64,000 bases of DNA from Anaerolineae bacterium. Its GTDB lineage: Bacteria > Chloroflexota > Anaerolineae > Aggregatilineales > Phototrophicaceae. Below, in pieces: positions 37,534 through 45,950 of this stretch. Location: positions 152,019 through 216,018 of the forward strand of contig JALHNB010000001.1 of the NCBI GenBank assembly GCA_022843745.1. Reading direction: 5' to 3'. The notes under the pieces are model-generated. The model saw nothing but the letters and a program-made list of their open reading frames with translations, did no database searches and was not told where the DNA came from. The position numbers and the translations under genes are program-made. The first letter of the stretch is position 1. Each line of letters starts with the position of its first letter.

Positions 37534-38183
37534 TGCGGATCCATCGCGAAGGCTATAGCACACTGACGCTGGTGGGCAGTATTCTGGCTGCCCTGAATTT
37601 GATCGCGCTTACACTGTCCCCCCGGCGCGTTTTCTGGCTGATCTTCAGTTTTTCCGCGTTGATTTTCGGCTTCCTCACGCAATTTTTCCGCAACCCTGAG
37701 CGTTACCCACCATCCTGTGATGGCTGCATCATCTCGCCAGCGGATGGCACAGTCGTCGCGATTGAGAAGATTTATGAGAACGAATATTTTCACGAGGAGC
37801 GTATGAAAATTTCGATTTTCATGTCCGTCGTGAGCGTTCATCTGAATCGTGTTCCAGTCAACGGGAAGGTTATTTTTTACCGTTACCATCCCGGTAAATA
37901 CCTAATGGCCTTTCACCCCAAATCATCTGAGCTTAACGAACGCAACACAACCGTCATCGAAACGGCGACTGGTCAGCGCTTGCTGGTACGGCAAATCGCG
38001 GGGATTCTGGCGCGGCGGATACGCTATTATCTGCACGAAGGTCAGGATGTGACCGCCGGACAGGAACTGGGATTTATCAAATTTGGCTCACGCTGCGATG
38101 TGTTTTTGCCACTCGATGCCACGATAAATGTAACAATTGACCAGAAAGTGAAAGGTAGTGAGACGATTCTGGCTGAATTTTAA
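37533..38183 (+). CDS. psd: Phosphatidylserine decarboxylase (short form)
   Basis: A 216-residue proenzyme with N-terminal membrane segments (~10-45). It makes phosphatidylethanolamine from phosphatidylserine. The self-cleavage site is GFIKFGSRCDVFLP, whose Gly-Ser bond would yield the pyruvoyl chain. PADG (CIISPADGTVVAIEK) and SIFMSVVSVHLNR are also family marks. This short type carries GSR, like archaetidylserine decarboxylases. It starts at GTG (37533), overlapping the previous stop by one base. pssA follows, completing the pathway. Confidence 0.93.
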   Translation: MRIHREGYSTLTLVGSILAALNLIALTLSPRRVFWLIFSFSALIFGFLTQFFRNPERYPPSCDGCIISPADGTVVAIEKIYENEYFHEERMKISIFMSVVSVHLNRVPVNGKVIFYRYHPGKYLMAFHPKSSELNERNTTVIETATGQRLLVRQIAGILARRIRYYLHEGQDVTAGQELGFIKFGSRCDVFLPLDATINVTIDQKVKGSETILAEF

Positions 38184-38251
38184 TTTTTATGTGTTTCAGA
38201 TACTCCCTTTGTTGGTAGAATAGATATATCTGAAAATCATTTCGTTAGTGG

Positions 38252-38992
38252 ATGATCTACTCCATGCGAATTTCAAAAGTTTTTATTCCCAACGCCATAA
38301 CCTCAATTGGAATATTGCTGGGCTATGTTTCGATCATGTTCACCCTGAACGGGAATTACGTGATCGGCGCGTGGATTCTACTCATCATCGCGCTGCTCGA
38401 TTCGCTCGATGGCCGGGTAGCACGGGCGCTGGATGCGACCAGCGATTTTGGGGCGCAGTTCGATTCTCTAGCTGATGTCATGAATTTTGGGCTGGCACTG
38501 TCGATCCTGTTTTACACCGCTTTTTTCTCCGATTGGGGCATTGCAGGAATTGTCCTCAGTTTTCTGCCCACACTCTTCAGCGCAATGCGGCTGGCACGTT
38601 TTAATGTCGAAAATGAAGATACCACGACTAAAGCGCCCTATTTTACGGGGATGCCGACAACACTCTCAGCCGTCCTGCTTGCCAGTTTCGTGATCTTCGC
38701 CGCCGATACCTGGTCGGATTATGGCCCCATCCTGATTCCAGTCGGGCTGGTATTGATGGCCTCGTTCTTGATGATTAGCGAAGTGCCGTTTGAAACCAAC
38801 GCGACGCTGATGTCTGGGATGAGCGAGAAAAAACGCAAGAAAATTATGGTCGCCCTGTTTATTGTCAGTGTCGTTTTGTTCCCTTCAAAAGCCTTTTTTA
38901 TCGGCTCCATCATTTTTGTCCTGTATGGCTTTTTACGAAGCCTGGCCGATTTTATCGGTGATCGACGTTCTAACCAATCTATCGGTAATTGA
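38252..38992 (+). CDS. pssA: CDP-diacylglycerol-serine O-phosphatidyltransferase
   Basis: A 246-residue integral membrane CDP-alcohol phosphotransferase with 6-8 hydrophobic segments. The catalytic motif is complete: LDSLDGRVARALDATSDFGAQFDSLAD read in two parts (DG-x2-AR, then G-x3-D-x3-D). It joins serine to CDP-diacylglycerol. Its place after psd supports the phosphatidylserine substrate. The start may be the ATG at 38252 or the one at 38264 (MRISKVFIPN). Confidence 0.92.
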   Translation: MIYSMRISKVFIPNAITSIGILLGYVSIMFTLNGNYVIGAWILLIIALLDSLDGRVARALDATSDFGAQFDSLADVMNFGLALSILFYTAFFSDWGIAGIVLSFLPTLFSAMRLARFNVENEDTTTKAPYFTGMPTTLSAVLLASFVIFAADTWSDYGPILIPVGLVLMASFLMISEVPFETNATLMSGMSEKKRKKIMVALFIVSVVLFPSKAFFIGSIIFVLYGFLRSLADFIGDRRSNQSIGN

Positions 38993-38994
38993 TA

Positions 38995-39035
38995 GCTCTA
39001 AAGCTCTATATCTCAGCCATTGACAGCTTTAGAGC
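38995..39035 (+). terminator. Hairpin after pssA
   Basis: GCTCTAAAGCT and AGCTTTAGAGC, a perfect 11-bp inverted repeat with a 19-base loop, fill the gap between pssA and the next gene. No T-run follows, so it could be an attenuator or processing site rather than a strict terminator. Confidence 0.4.
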
Positions 39036-39056
39036 GCTAACTCAAGGATATTCAAC

Positions 39057-39788
39057 GTGCGTAAACAATTTTTCCTGGGTGTCGTGACCGGCCTGGTCAT
39101 GGCCTCATTTGCCCGCCGCGTCAAAACACAGGGCATTACCCAATCGCGTCTCGACGAGTATTACCGCCGCCGCGCGAAAAATTATCACCTGACGGACTAT
39201 CTCTACCTCGGCCAGTTCCCGCGTGTGGAGATGCGCAAAAAGCTGATCGAGATGACGAATTTCAAGACTGGCGATCATGTGCTGGATTTCGCCTGCGGAA
39301 CGGGCGCGAATTTCCCCTATATCATGGAAAAAATTGGCCCAACTGGAAGACTCGTTGCCACCGATTACAGCCCAGACATGCTGCACGAAGCGGCAGAAGT
39401 GGCGAAGCGTGAAGACTGGAAAAATATCGAATTTGTGCAGGCCGATGCTGCCAAAATGCACTTTGATGAGCAGTTCGATGTCGTCATGTCAACGATGGGG
39501 TTGGCGGTTATCCCCGGCTATCAGGAAGCGATGCTGCGCGGCTGGGAACACCTGAAGCCGGGTGGCACGTTCGCGATTGGCGATATTTGCGAAAGCGAAC
39601 GCTGGTACACGCGACCCATTGGCTTTCTGAACGATTTCCTCGATATTTTCATTATTGCCGATACATCGCGCCGCCCCTGGGAGTGGATGGAAGCCAACGG
39701 TGAAAATTATCAGCGTGAAGAAGTTTTTCACGGCTACTTCTACGCCGCAACCGTTCGAAAACCCAAAGAGGCTGTTTTGAGCGTATAG
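39057..39788 (+). CDS. SAM-dependent methyltransferase (class I) with an N-terminal hydrophobic segment
   Basis: A 243-residue protein. Residues ~4-17 are hydrophobic and may anchor it. The class I motif is HVLDFACGTGANFPYIME (motif I), then LVATDYSPDML and FVQADAAKMHF. The type resembles UbiE/COQ5-like small-molecule or lipid methyltransferases. It starts with GTG (39057) after AAGGA. It precedes a B12-radical SAM gene, and a second methyltransferase follows that one; the three may modify one lipid or pigment. Confidence 0.85.
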   Translation: MRKQFFLGVVTGLVMASFARRVKTQGITQSRLDEYYRRRAKNYHLTDYLYLGQFPRVEMRKKLIEMTNFKTGDHVLDFACGTGANFPYIMEKIGPTGRLVATDYSPDMLHEAAEVAKREDWKNIEFVQADAAKMHFDEQFDVVMSTMGLAVIPGYQEAMLRGWEHLKPGGTFAIGDICESERWYTRPIGFLNDFLDIFIIADTSRRPWEWMEANGENYQREEVFHGYFYAATVRKPKEAVLSV

Positions 39789-39826
39789 TAAAGTAGGTAG
39801 ACTGCTTTATTTGATGGAAAATAATC

Positions 39827-41254
39827 ATGGACATCCTCCTCGCGCACGGCTATTTTCTCTATGAAGACCCGCACGAACTCAAAGTGATGCGGCCTTATCC
39901 GCCGCTGGGTGTCCTGTATATCGCCTCGTATCTCAAATCCAAAGGGTTCGACGCGCAGGTTTTTGACTCGACGTTTAGCTCGATGGAAAAATTCAAAGCC
40001 CTTATCACACGCGAACGCCCCCGCATCGTCGGCATCTACACCAATATGATGACCAAGCGCAACGTGCTGGAAATGACACGCTGGTGCAAGCAGTATGGCG
40101 CGATTGTCGTCCTCGGTGGGCCAGAGCCGCCCTATTACGCCCAACAATATCTCGAATCTGGCGCGGACATCATCGTCAAGGGCGAGGGTGAACTCACGCT
40201 CGAAGAACTTATTCCGCATGTGACGAAACAGGGGGCGGAAAATCTCGATCTCATTAACGGCATCGTTTTTCGAAATGGCGATGGCAAAATCATCGAGACG
40301 ATACCCCGCGCCTTCATTCAGGATTTGAGTGCCAATCCCTGGCCGGATCGCGAAGCAATCGACATCCCCGAATACATGCGAATCTGGAAGGACAATCACG
40401 GTCAGAGTTCGGTGTCGGTCATTCAGGCACGTGGCTGTCCGTATACCTGTAAATGGTGCAGCCATTCCGTCTATGGCAATACGCACCGCCGCCGCACGCC
40501 AGAGGATGCCGCTGACGAAGTGCTGTGGATTAAAGAGCGCTATAACCCTGATCTGATCTGGTACGCCGACGATGTGTTTACGATCAATTTTCGTTGGTTT
40601 TTCCGCTATGCCGAGGCGCTCAAGGAACGCGGTGTTCGTATTCCATTTGAGTGTATTTCACGTGCAGATCGCCTGAACGAAGATGTCGTCAAAACGCTGG
40701 CGGAGATGGGCTGCTACCGCCTGTGGAACGGCTCGGAAAGCGGCTCACAGAACGTTCTCGACGCGATGGATCGTAAAGTTGAAGTCAAAGATGTGCAGGA
40801 AAAAACGCACCTGCTCCAAAAATACGGCATCGAAACGGGTATGTTTATCATGCTTGGCTACGAGGGCGAGACGATAAAAGACCTGGAAGAAACCGTCGAG
40901 CATCTGAAAATTTCGAACCCCGACGTGTTTTTGACGACGGTTGCCTACCCGATCAAAGGCACGTCGTATTATTCCACTGTCGAAAGCCGGATTCTGGCGG
41001 ATAAATCCTGGCAGGATCGAAGTGATCGCGATTTGACCGTCGCTGGACGCTACTCGCGCCGATTTTACACGTTTGCCACACGCTGGATGGTCAACGAAGT
41101 CGCGCTGAATAAAGCGAAACTCAACGGCAGCACCAGCCTCATGCGGCGCTTAAAATTGGAGGCCAACATCCGAATGGGACGGTTGGGGATGGAGCTTACC
41201 AAAGGGCAGATTGAAAATCAGGGTCAGCGCATCCATGAACCAGCCAGCATTTGA
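39827..41254 (+). CDS. B12-binding-domain radical SAM enzyme
   Basis: A 475-residue protein with an N-terminal cobalamin-binding-like Rossmann domain (~1-140; RPYPPLGVLYIASYLKSKG, IVGIYTNMM, VVLGGPEPP, IVKGEGE) and a radical-SAM barrel with the cluster motif CPYTCKWC (~205). The subfamily includes BchE, HpnP/HpnJ-type and P-methylases; most methylate or rearrange unreactive carbons. The substrate is unknown. Flanking methyltransferases suggest lipid or natural-product tailoring. Confidence 0.88.
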   Translation: MDILLAHGYFLYEDPHELKVMRPYPPLGVLYIASYLKSKGFDAQVFDSTFSSMEKFKALITRERPRIVGIYTNMMTKRNVLEMTRWCKQYGAIVVLGGPEPPYYAQQYLESGADIIVKGEGELTLEELIPHVTKQGAENLDLINGIVFRNGDGKIIETIPRAFIQDLSANPWPDREAIDIPEYMRIWKDNHGQSSVSVIQARGCPYTCKWCSHSVYGNTHRRRTPEDAADEVLWIKERYNPDLIWYADDVFTINFRWFFRYAEALKERGVRIPFECISRADRLNEDVVKTLAEMGCYRLWNGSESGSQNVLDAMDRKVEVKDVQEKTHLLQKYGIETGMFIMLGYEGETIKDLEETVEHLKISNPDVFLTTVAYPIKGTSYYSTVESRILADKSWQDRSDRDLTVAGRYSRRFYTFATRWMVNEVALNKAKLNGSTSLMRRLKLEANIRMGRLGMELTKGQIENQGQRIHEPASI

Positions 41255-42032
41255 CCATCTGGCAGCGAATTACGACCACACCTTTACCCATACCGAAATC
41301 GGGCGCTGGCTGCGCGGTAGAATTCATGCACGACTGAATACCCATTTTTTCCCCGGCTGCAATGTATTGGAACTTGGCTGCGGCACAGGCGAGGACACGC
41401 TGCACCTTGCCAATCAGGGCATTCACGTTACCGCGACGGACATCAGCCCCCGAATGCTCGAAATCACGCGCCACAAAACGCAAAATAACCCCTTTGTGCA
41501 GACCGCTGAATTGGATTTGCGCGAGTTGACATCCACTCAATCGGTACTGCCAGACGCAAAAATATTCGACGGTGCATTCTCCAATTTTGGCCCGCTGAAT
41601 GCGCTGGACGATTGGAAGCCATTAGCGCACTGGTTGGCATCGCGGGTCAAGCCGGGTGGCATCGTCGGCCTGGGTGTGATGGGGCCGTTTTGCGTCTGGG
41701 AAATCATGTGGCATGGGATGCACCTCGATTTCAAAACAGCCACGCGCCGTTTGAAAGGCTATGCCACGTTCAAGCCAGATGGATCAGCCGCGCCGATGAA
41801 AATTTATTACCCCACAATCCAGCGGCTTGAGGCTGATTTCAGCGAGTGGTTCATGCCCATTCACGTCGAAAGCATCGGCCTGTTTTTGCCGCCAAGCGAT
41901 GTTTATGGCGTGATCGAAAAACGCCCACGATTGATGACACGGCTCATAAATTTGGAAAAACGCTTCGCCGAGAATCCGACTCTCGCGCGTTTCGCCGATC
42001 ACTACTGGATCGAGTTTGAACGGAAAAGCTGA
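41235..42032 (+). CDS. SAM-dependent methyltransferase (class I)
   Basis: About 265 residues. Motif I is VLELGCGTGEDTLHLA, followed by VTATDISPRML and, later, VKPGGIVGLGVMG. The ATG at 41235 (MNQPAFDHLAANYDHTF, the usual N-terminus for this type) lies inside the end of the radical SAM gene, a 20-bp overlap implying coupling. Substrate unknown. Confidence 0.87.
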   Translation: MNQPAFDHLAANYDHTFTHTEIGRWLRGRIHARLNTHFFPGCNVLELGCGTGEDTLHLANQGIHVTATDISPRMLEITRHKTQNNPFVQTAELDLRELTSTQSVLPDAKIFDGAFSNFGPLNALDDWKPLAHWLASRVKPGGIVGLGVMGPFCVWEIMWHGMHLDFKTATRRLKGYATFKPDGSAAPMKIYYPTIQRLEADFSEWFMPIHVESIGLFLPPSDVYGVIEKRPRLMTRLINLEKRFAENPTLARFADHYWIEFERKS

Positions 42033-42214
42033 TGGCGAAATATCCCCGAATCCAATTTGTGTTTATTTGTAGAACGTGCGACGAAAAGATTACTATGAGC
42101 ATTTATTTTGGCGAAAAGGCGATCTGGAATAACAAAGATGCTCAAAAATTAGCCGCATGGTATAAACACGAAGGTCATGATACAGAACTGAAACATCAAT
42201 TTTTCATGGAGTGA
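42032..42214 (+). CDS. Small CxxC protein, 60 residues
   Basis: The ATG shares a base with the previous stop (TGATG). The protein has one C-x2-C pair (ICRTCDEKITMSIYF) and ends KHEGHDTELKHQFFME, with two or more His that could complete a zinc site. No family recognised. The tight overlap supports it as real. Confidence 0.5.
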   Translation: MAKYPRIQFVFICRTCDEKITMSIYFGEKAIWNNKDAQKLAAWYKHEGHDTELKHQFFME

Positions 42215-42222
42215 TCGCTGAA

Positions 42223-42708
42223 TCAACCGACCAAATTTTCATTTTTCGCACGTGACTGCTCCGCCAACGACTGCTTGTAGGCGAGCATTTTGTCCAGCAG
42301 CGCCGGGTCAGATGTGCCGAGGATTTGCACCGCCAGCAGTCCGGCGTTTTTTGCCTGCCCAATCGCCACCGTCGCGACAGGAACGCCACCCGGCATCTGC
42401 ACAATCGACATGAGCGAATCCAGCCCATTGAGCGATTTCGTCTGCACAGGGACTCCGATCACGGGCAGGGGCGTATAAGCGGCAACCATGCCCGGTAAAT
42501 GCGCCGCGCCGCCTGCTCCCGCGATAATCACCCGTAAGCCGCGTGTATGGGCGCTGGTGGCGTATTCAGCCATATCCGCAGGGGTGCGGTGCGCGGAAAC
42601 GATACGAATTTCATAGGGTACGCCGAACTCGCGGCAAATATCAGTGGCATCCTGCATGGTTGGCAGATCGCTGTCACTACCCATTATAATTCCGACTAAT
42701 GCAGTCAT
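42223..42708 (-). CDS. purE: 5-(carboxyamino)imidazole ribonucleotide mutase
   Basis: A 161-residue purine-biosynthesis enzyme that converts N5-CAIR to CAIR. Seen: [38 protein letters not shown] and [20 protein letters not shown], the class I PurE set. The ATG at 42708 has AAGGAA upstream. purK lies ~900 bp away on the same strand, separated by GNAT and a MazG-like gene in opposite orientation. Confidence 0.96.
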   Translation of the reverse strand: MTALVGIIMGSDSDLPTMQDATDICREFGVPYEIRIVSAHRTPADMAEYATSAHTRGLRVIIAGAGGAAHLPGMVAAYTPLPVIGVPVQTKSLNGLDSLMSIVQMPGGVPVATVAIGQAKNAGLLAVQILGTSDPALLDKMLAYKQSLAEQSRAKNENLVG

Positions 42709-42735
42709 GATATTTCCTTAAGGAGATTATTCAAC

Positions 42736-43062
42736 ATGGATTTAGACGCTTTAACCCAACGCGCCCTGCAAATTCATCACCAGTACCAGAGTTTGAATGA
42801 GAGTCGATTTGGGCGCGGCTGGACACGGGACGAAATCGCTCTTGGATTTATGGGCGATGTTGGCGACCTGATGAAACTGGTCATCGCGCAAAACGGTGTC
42901 CGCGATATTCCTGATTCCGGCGCGAAACTGGCGCATGAACTGGCCGACTGCCTGTGGTCGGTGCTGGTATTGTCTCAACTGTATCACGTCGATCTCGAAA
43001 ACGCTTTCACACAGACGATGAACGAGATTGAGGCGCATATCACGTCGCAAAAACGCCCATAA
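42736..43062 (+). CDS. MazG-like nucleotide pyrophosphohydrolase
   Basis: A 108-residue all-helical protein. Helices with GDLMKLVIAQNG and KLAHELADCLWSVLVLSQ carry the acidic pattern (E-x2-D) of the MazG/iMazG fold that binds magnesium and hydrolyses NTPs or dNTPs. It may clean non-canonical nucleotides. The ATG at 42736 has AGGAG 10 bases upstream. It is divergent from purE. Confidence 0.78.
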   Translation: MDLDALTQRALQIHHQYQSLNESRFGRGWTRDEIALGFMGDVGDLMKLVIAQNGVRDIPDSGAKLAHELADCLWSVLVLSQLYHVDLENAFTQTMNEIEAHITSQKRP

Positions 43063-43067
43063 ACAGC

Positions 43068-43592
43068 CTAATCGGACGCGCGAAAAATTCCCATCATCAC
43101 CAGATCATCGTAAGCACCGGCGCTCCAGATGTGGTCTTTCAAGCGACCTTCTTCGACAAAACCCGCCGCACGATAGGCTTTTTGCGCTCGTTCGTTTTTG
43201 CCATTGACCCGCAGCCACACTTTGCGAAAGTTGCGATAGCGGAAGGCGTATTCGACCAACAGCGCCACGACTTCACGCCCGTAGCCCTTGCCCCAATAGG
43301 CTTTATCGCCAATCGTGATGCCCAGTTCGCAGGTGTGTGCCGTCTCATCAAAATTGAATAGGGCACACATGCCGATCAATTTTCCCTCGGCCTCTATCGC
43401 GAAACTCGCATTATCGCGTCCGCCACCGCTGGCACGCTGGCTGAATTCAGCTTGAAGTCGTGCGTGTGATTGAGGCATGGGAGGGTCGCCACCACCCGCC
43501 AACTCGACCTCAAGATCATTGTTGAAAGTGTGCAGGCGTTCCAGGTCGCCTTCTTCCATCGCCCGCAAGAGAACTTTTTGACCTTTAAGCAT
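43068..43592 (-). CDS. GNAT-family N-acetyltransferase (RimJ/RimL type)
   Basis: A 174-residue acetyltransferase. GYGREVVALLVEYAF is the acetyl-CoA loop region, and YRNFRKVWLRVNGKNERAQKAYRAAGFVEEG is typical of RimJ/RimL or SpeG-like proteins (cited here by its ends only). Possible targets are a ribosomal N-terminus, a polyamine or a drug. It starts 27 bp after purK, so it is likely cotranscribed. Confidence 0.88.
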   Translation of the reverse strand: MLKGQKVLLRAMEEGDLERLHTFNNDLEVELAGGGDPPMPQSHARLQAEFSQRASGGGRDNASFAIEAEGKLIGMCALFNFDETAHTCELGITIGDKAYWGKGYGREVVALLVEYAFRYRNFRKVWLRVNGKNERAQKAYRAAGFVEEGRLKDHIWSAGAYDDLVMMGIFRASD

Positions 43593-43619
43593 CCGTTTTC
43601 ACTTTGCGAATATTTCCGC

Positions 43620-44753
43620 TTATAAATTGATCCGATTTGCGGCCTGCTGTGCAATCGTTTCGGCTTCTTCGAGGCTGTTGCCCAATGCGGTGATGTGTCC
43701 CATTTTGCGCCCCGTGCGAACATCGCGCTTGCCGTAAAGATGCACATGTGCGCCGGATGTAGAAAGCGCATCACGGATGCCGTCAGGATTCGCCGCGCCG
43801 TCACGCCCACCTAAAATATTGACCATCACCGCTGCCGGAGCGACCATCTCGGTTGAGCCAAGCGGCCAGCCCACAACCGCACGAATGTGATTTTCAAACT
43901 GCGACGTGACGCAGCCTTCCATCGTGTAATGACCGGAATTATGGGTGCGGGGAGCCATTTCGTTATAGAGTACGCTGCCATCAGCCAGTTCAAAGAGTTC
44001 CACGCCGAAAACGCCGACACCATTGACCGCTTTGACGGCCTGACGCGCCAGATTCGCGGCCTGCACAGCGGATTCGGGCGACATTAGTGCAGGGGCGCGA
44101 ACGATGTGGCAGATGTGATTTTTTTGCACCGTTTCCACGACGGGGTACGTGCGTGTTTCGCCATCCCGCCCGCGCAGCACCATCACGGCCAATTCGCGTG
44201 TGAACGGCACGAACGCCTCGACCAGCAGTTGGCGGCCTTTGTGAGCGCCCAATTTTTCCCAGGCTGCGGGAATATCCTCCGCGCTGCGAATCGTCGCATT
44301 GCCATAGCCATCATAGCCATCGCGCCGCGCCTTAAGCAGCAGCGGATAACCCAAATCTGCGGCGGCAGTCAATACATCATCGGGCGAATCAACGGCGCGA
44401 AAATCTGGAACCGCCAGTCCTGCTGATTCGATGCGCTGTTTTTGTACGAGCTTATCCTGAATGTCTGCCAGGGTGTCGGAGGTTGGGTATACAGGCAGGC
44501 CACCTGCTTCCAGCCGCCGCAAAACGCCAGCATCCACAAATTCATTTTCCAGCGTAATGACATCACAAAGCGCGGCAAACTGCGCCAACGCCGAGTCATC
44601 GTCCCACTGACCGACGATCTGATGATGCGTCAAACGAGAGGCCGGGCTGTCCGCCTGACGCTCAAAAATAACGGTTTCGATTCCGAGTGAAATAGCGGCT
44701 TGTGTGAGCATTTGCGCAAGCTGCCCGCCGCCGAGGATGCCAAGTCTTGTCAT
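43620..44753 (-). CDS. purK: 5-(carboxyamino)imidazole ribonucleotide synthase
   Basis: A 377-residue ATP-grasp enzyme that makes N5-CAIR from AIR and bicarbonate. GILGGGQLAQML at the start, LKARRDGYDGYGN, FELADGSVLYNEMAPRTHNSGH and the final GRKMGHITALG are diagnostic. Together with purE it supplies CAIR. The ATG at 44753 is divergent from the glycan cluster. Confidence 0.96.
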   Translation of the reverse strand: MTRLGILGGGQLAQMLTQAAISLGIETVIFERQADSPASRLTHHQIVGQWDDDSALAQFAALCDVITLENEFVDAGVLRRLEAGGLPVYPTSDTLADIQDKLVQKQRIESAGLAVPDFRAVDSPDDVLTAAADLGYPLLLKARRDGYDGYGNATIRSAEDIPAAWEKLGAHKGRQLLVEAFVPFTRELAVMVLRGRDGETRTYPVVETVQKNHICHIVRAPALMSPESAVQAANLARQAVKAVNGVGVFGVELFELADGSVLYNEMAPRTHNSGHYTMEGCVTSQFENHIRAVVGWPLGSTEMVAPAAVMVNILGGRDGAANPDGIRDALSTSGAHVHLYGKRDVRTGRKMGHITALGNSLEEAETIAQQAANRINL

Positions 44754-44806
44754 AGGGTGTTATGATAGCCGATGGATTGGATTTTGGCTACGATGTGAGA
44801 AGAAAT

Positions 44807-45949
44807 ATGCCGAAAAAAGTATTTGTCAGCGGGTGTTTTGACTTGCTTCACAGCGGTCATGTCGCCTTTTTGCAGGAAGCCTCCTCCTATGGTGATCTGT
44901 ACGTCGCGCTCGGCTCAGACTCGACAGTCTACGAGCTAAAAGGTCGGCTGCCTGTCAACAATCAGGACGAGCGCCTGTATATGATGCAGTCATTAAGCTG
45001 CGTGAAAATGGCTTTTGTTTCCGGCGGGTCGGGGATGCTGGATTTTTCGGACGAGCTTGAAGAAATTCAGCCGGATATTTTCGTCGTCAACAAGGACGGC
45101 AATATCCCGCAAAAAGAGGCGCTCTGCCGCGAAAAAGGCGTTCAATATATTGTCCTCGAACGTCAGCCCCACGCCGATTTGCCCGCGCGTTCGACAACCG
45201 CGCTGCGCAATGTCGATACCATGCCCTATCGTATAGATTTAGCAGGTGGTTGGCTCGATCAACCCTTCGTGTCAAAATTTTACCCCGGCCCGGTGATTAC
45301 TATTTCGATTGAGCCGACACTTTCGTTCAACGAACGCAGCGGCATGGCGACCAGCACCCGCAACGCCGCGCTGGATTTGTGGGGGACTCGTCTCCCGGCG
45401 GGCGATCCTGAAAAGCTGGCGAAAATTCTGTTCTCTTACGATAACCCGCCTGGTACAAAAGAAATTTCTGGCTCACAGGACGCGATTGGAATTGTGATGC
45501 CCGGACTGAATCGCGCCCATTATGATGGGCAATATTGGCCGTTTTCGATTGACAAAGTGGGCGACGAACTCACGCTGCAATTTGTTGAATCCTCGCTCTA
45601 TCTCGTTCCGCTTGGCCCGCGCGAAAGTGGCTACAACCCTCTGGATAATCAATATGTTTCCAGAGAAGGCGCAAAAGCACTTTCGGACGCGGCGGAAGGC
45701 TGCTGGCAGGCAATTTTGCAGCATGATCGCGTGAAATTAGGCCAATACATCCGCCAATCCTATGAGGCGCAGATCGCGATGTTCCCCAATATGGCGAACG
45801 ATCTGGTGGATGATTTGATTGAGCGCTATCGCGATGTCGCGCTCGGCTGGAAGCTTTCCGGCGCTGGCGGCGGCGGCTATCTCATCCTCGTCGCGGATAA
45901 GCCGATCAAAACCGCGATTCGCATCAATATCCGGCGCACGATGGAATAA
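44807..45949 (+). CDS. Nucleotidyltransferase - GHMP-kinase fusion
   Basis: About 380 residues. The N-terminal ~135 residues are a cytidylyltransferase-like domain (VSGCFDLLHSGHVAFL with the HxGH site, ALGSDSTV). From ~140 a GHMP-kinase-like domain follows: RIDLAGGWLDQPF, an altered phosphate loop (GMATSTRNAA) and LSGAGGGGYLI as motif 3. Known HldE/RfaE enzymes join such a nucleotidyltransferase to a PfkB kinase, whereas HddA is a GHMP sugar kinase; this fusion would combine the two roles in sugar activation. The substrate is inferred only. It heads a flippase/glycosyltransferase cluster. The ATG at 44807 is chosen for the conserved start MPKKVFVSG. Confidence 0.78.
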   Translation: MPKKVFVSGCFDLLHSGHVAFLQEASSYGDLYVALGSDSTVYELKGRLPVNNQDERLYMMQSLSCVKMAFVSGGSGMLDFSDELEEIQPDIFVVNKDGNIPQKEALCREKGVQYIVLERQPHADLPARSTTALRNVDTMPYRIDLAGGWLDQPFVSKFYPGPVITISIEPTLSFNERSGMATSTRNAALDLWGTRLPAGDPEKLAKILFSYDNPPGTKEISGSQDAIGIVMPGLNRAHYDGQYWPFSIDKVGDELTLQFVESSLYLVPLGPRESGYNPLDNQYVSREGAKALSDAAEGCWQAILQHDRVKLGQYIRQSYEAQIAMFPNMANDLVDDLIERYRDVALGWKLSGAGGGGYLILVADKPIKTAIRINIRRTME

Positions 45950-45950
45950 A

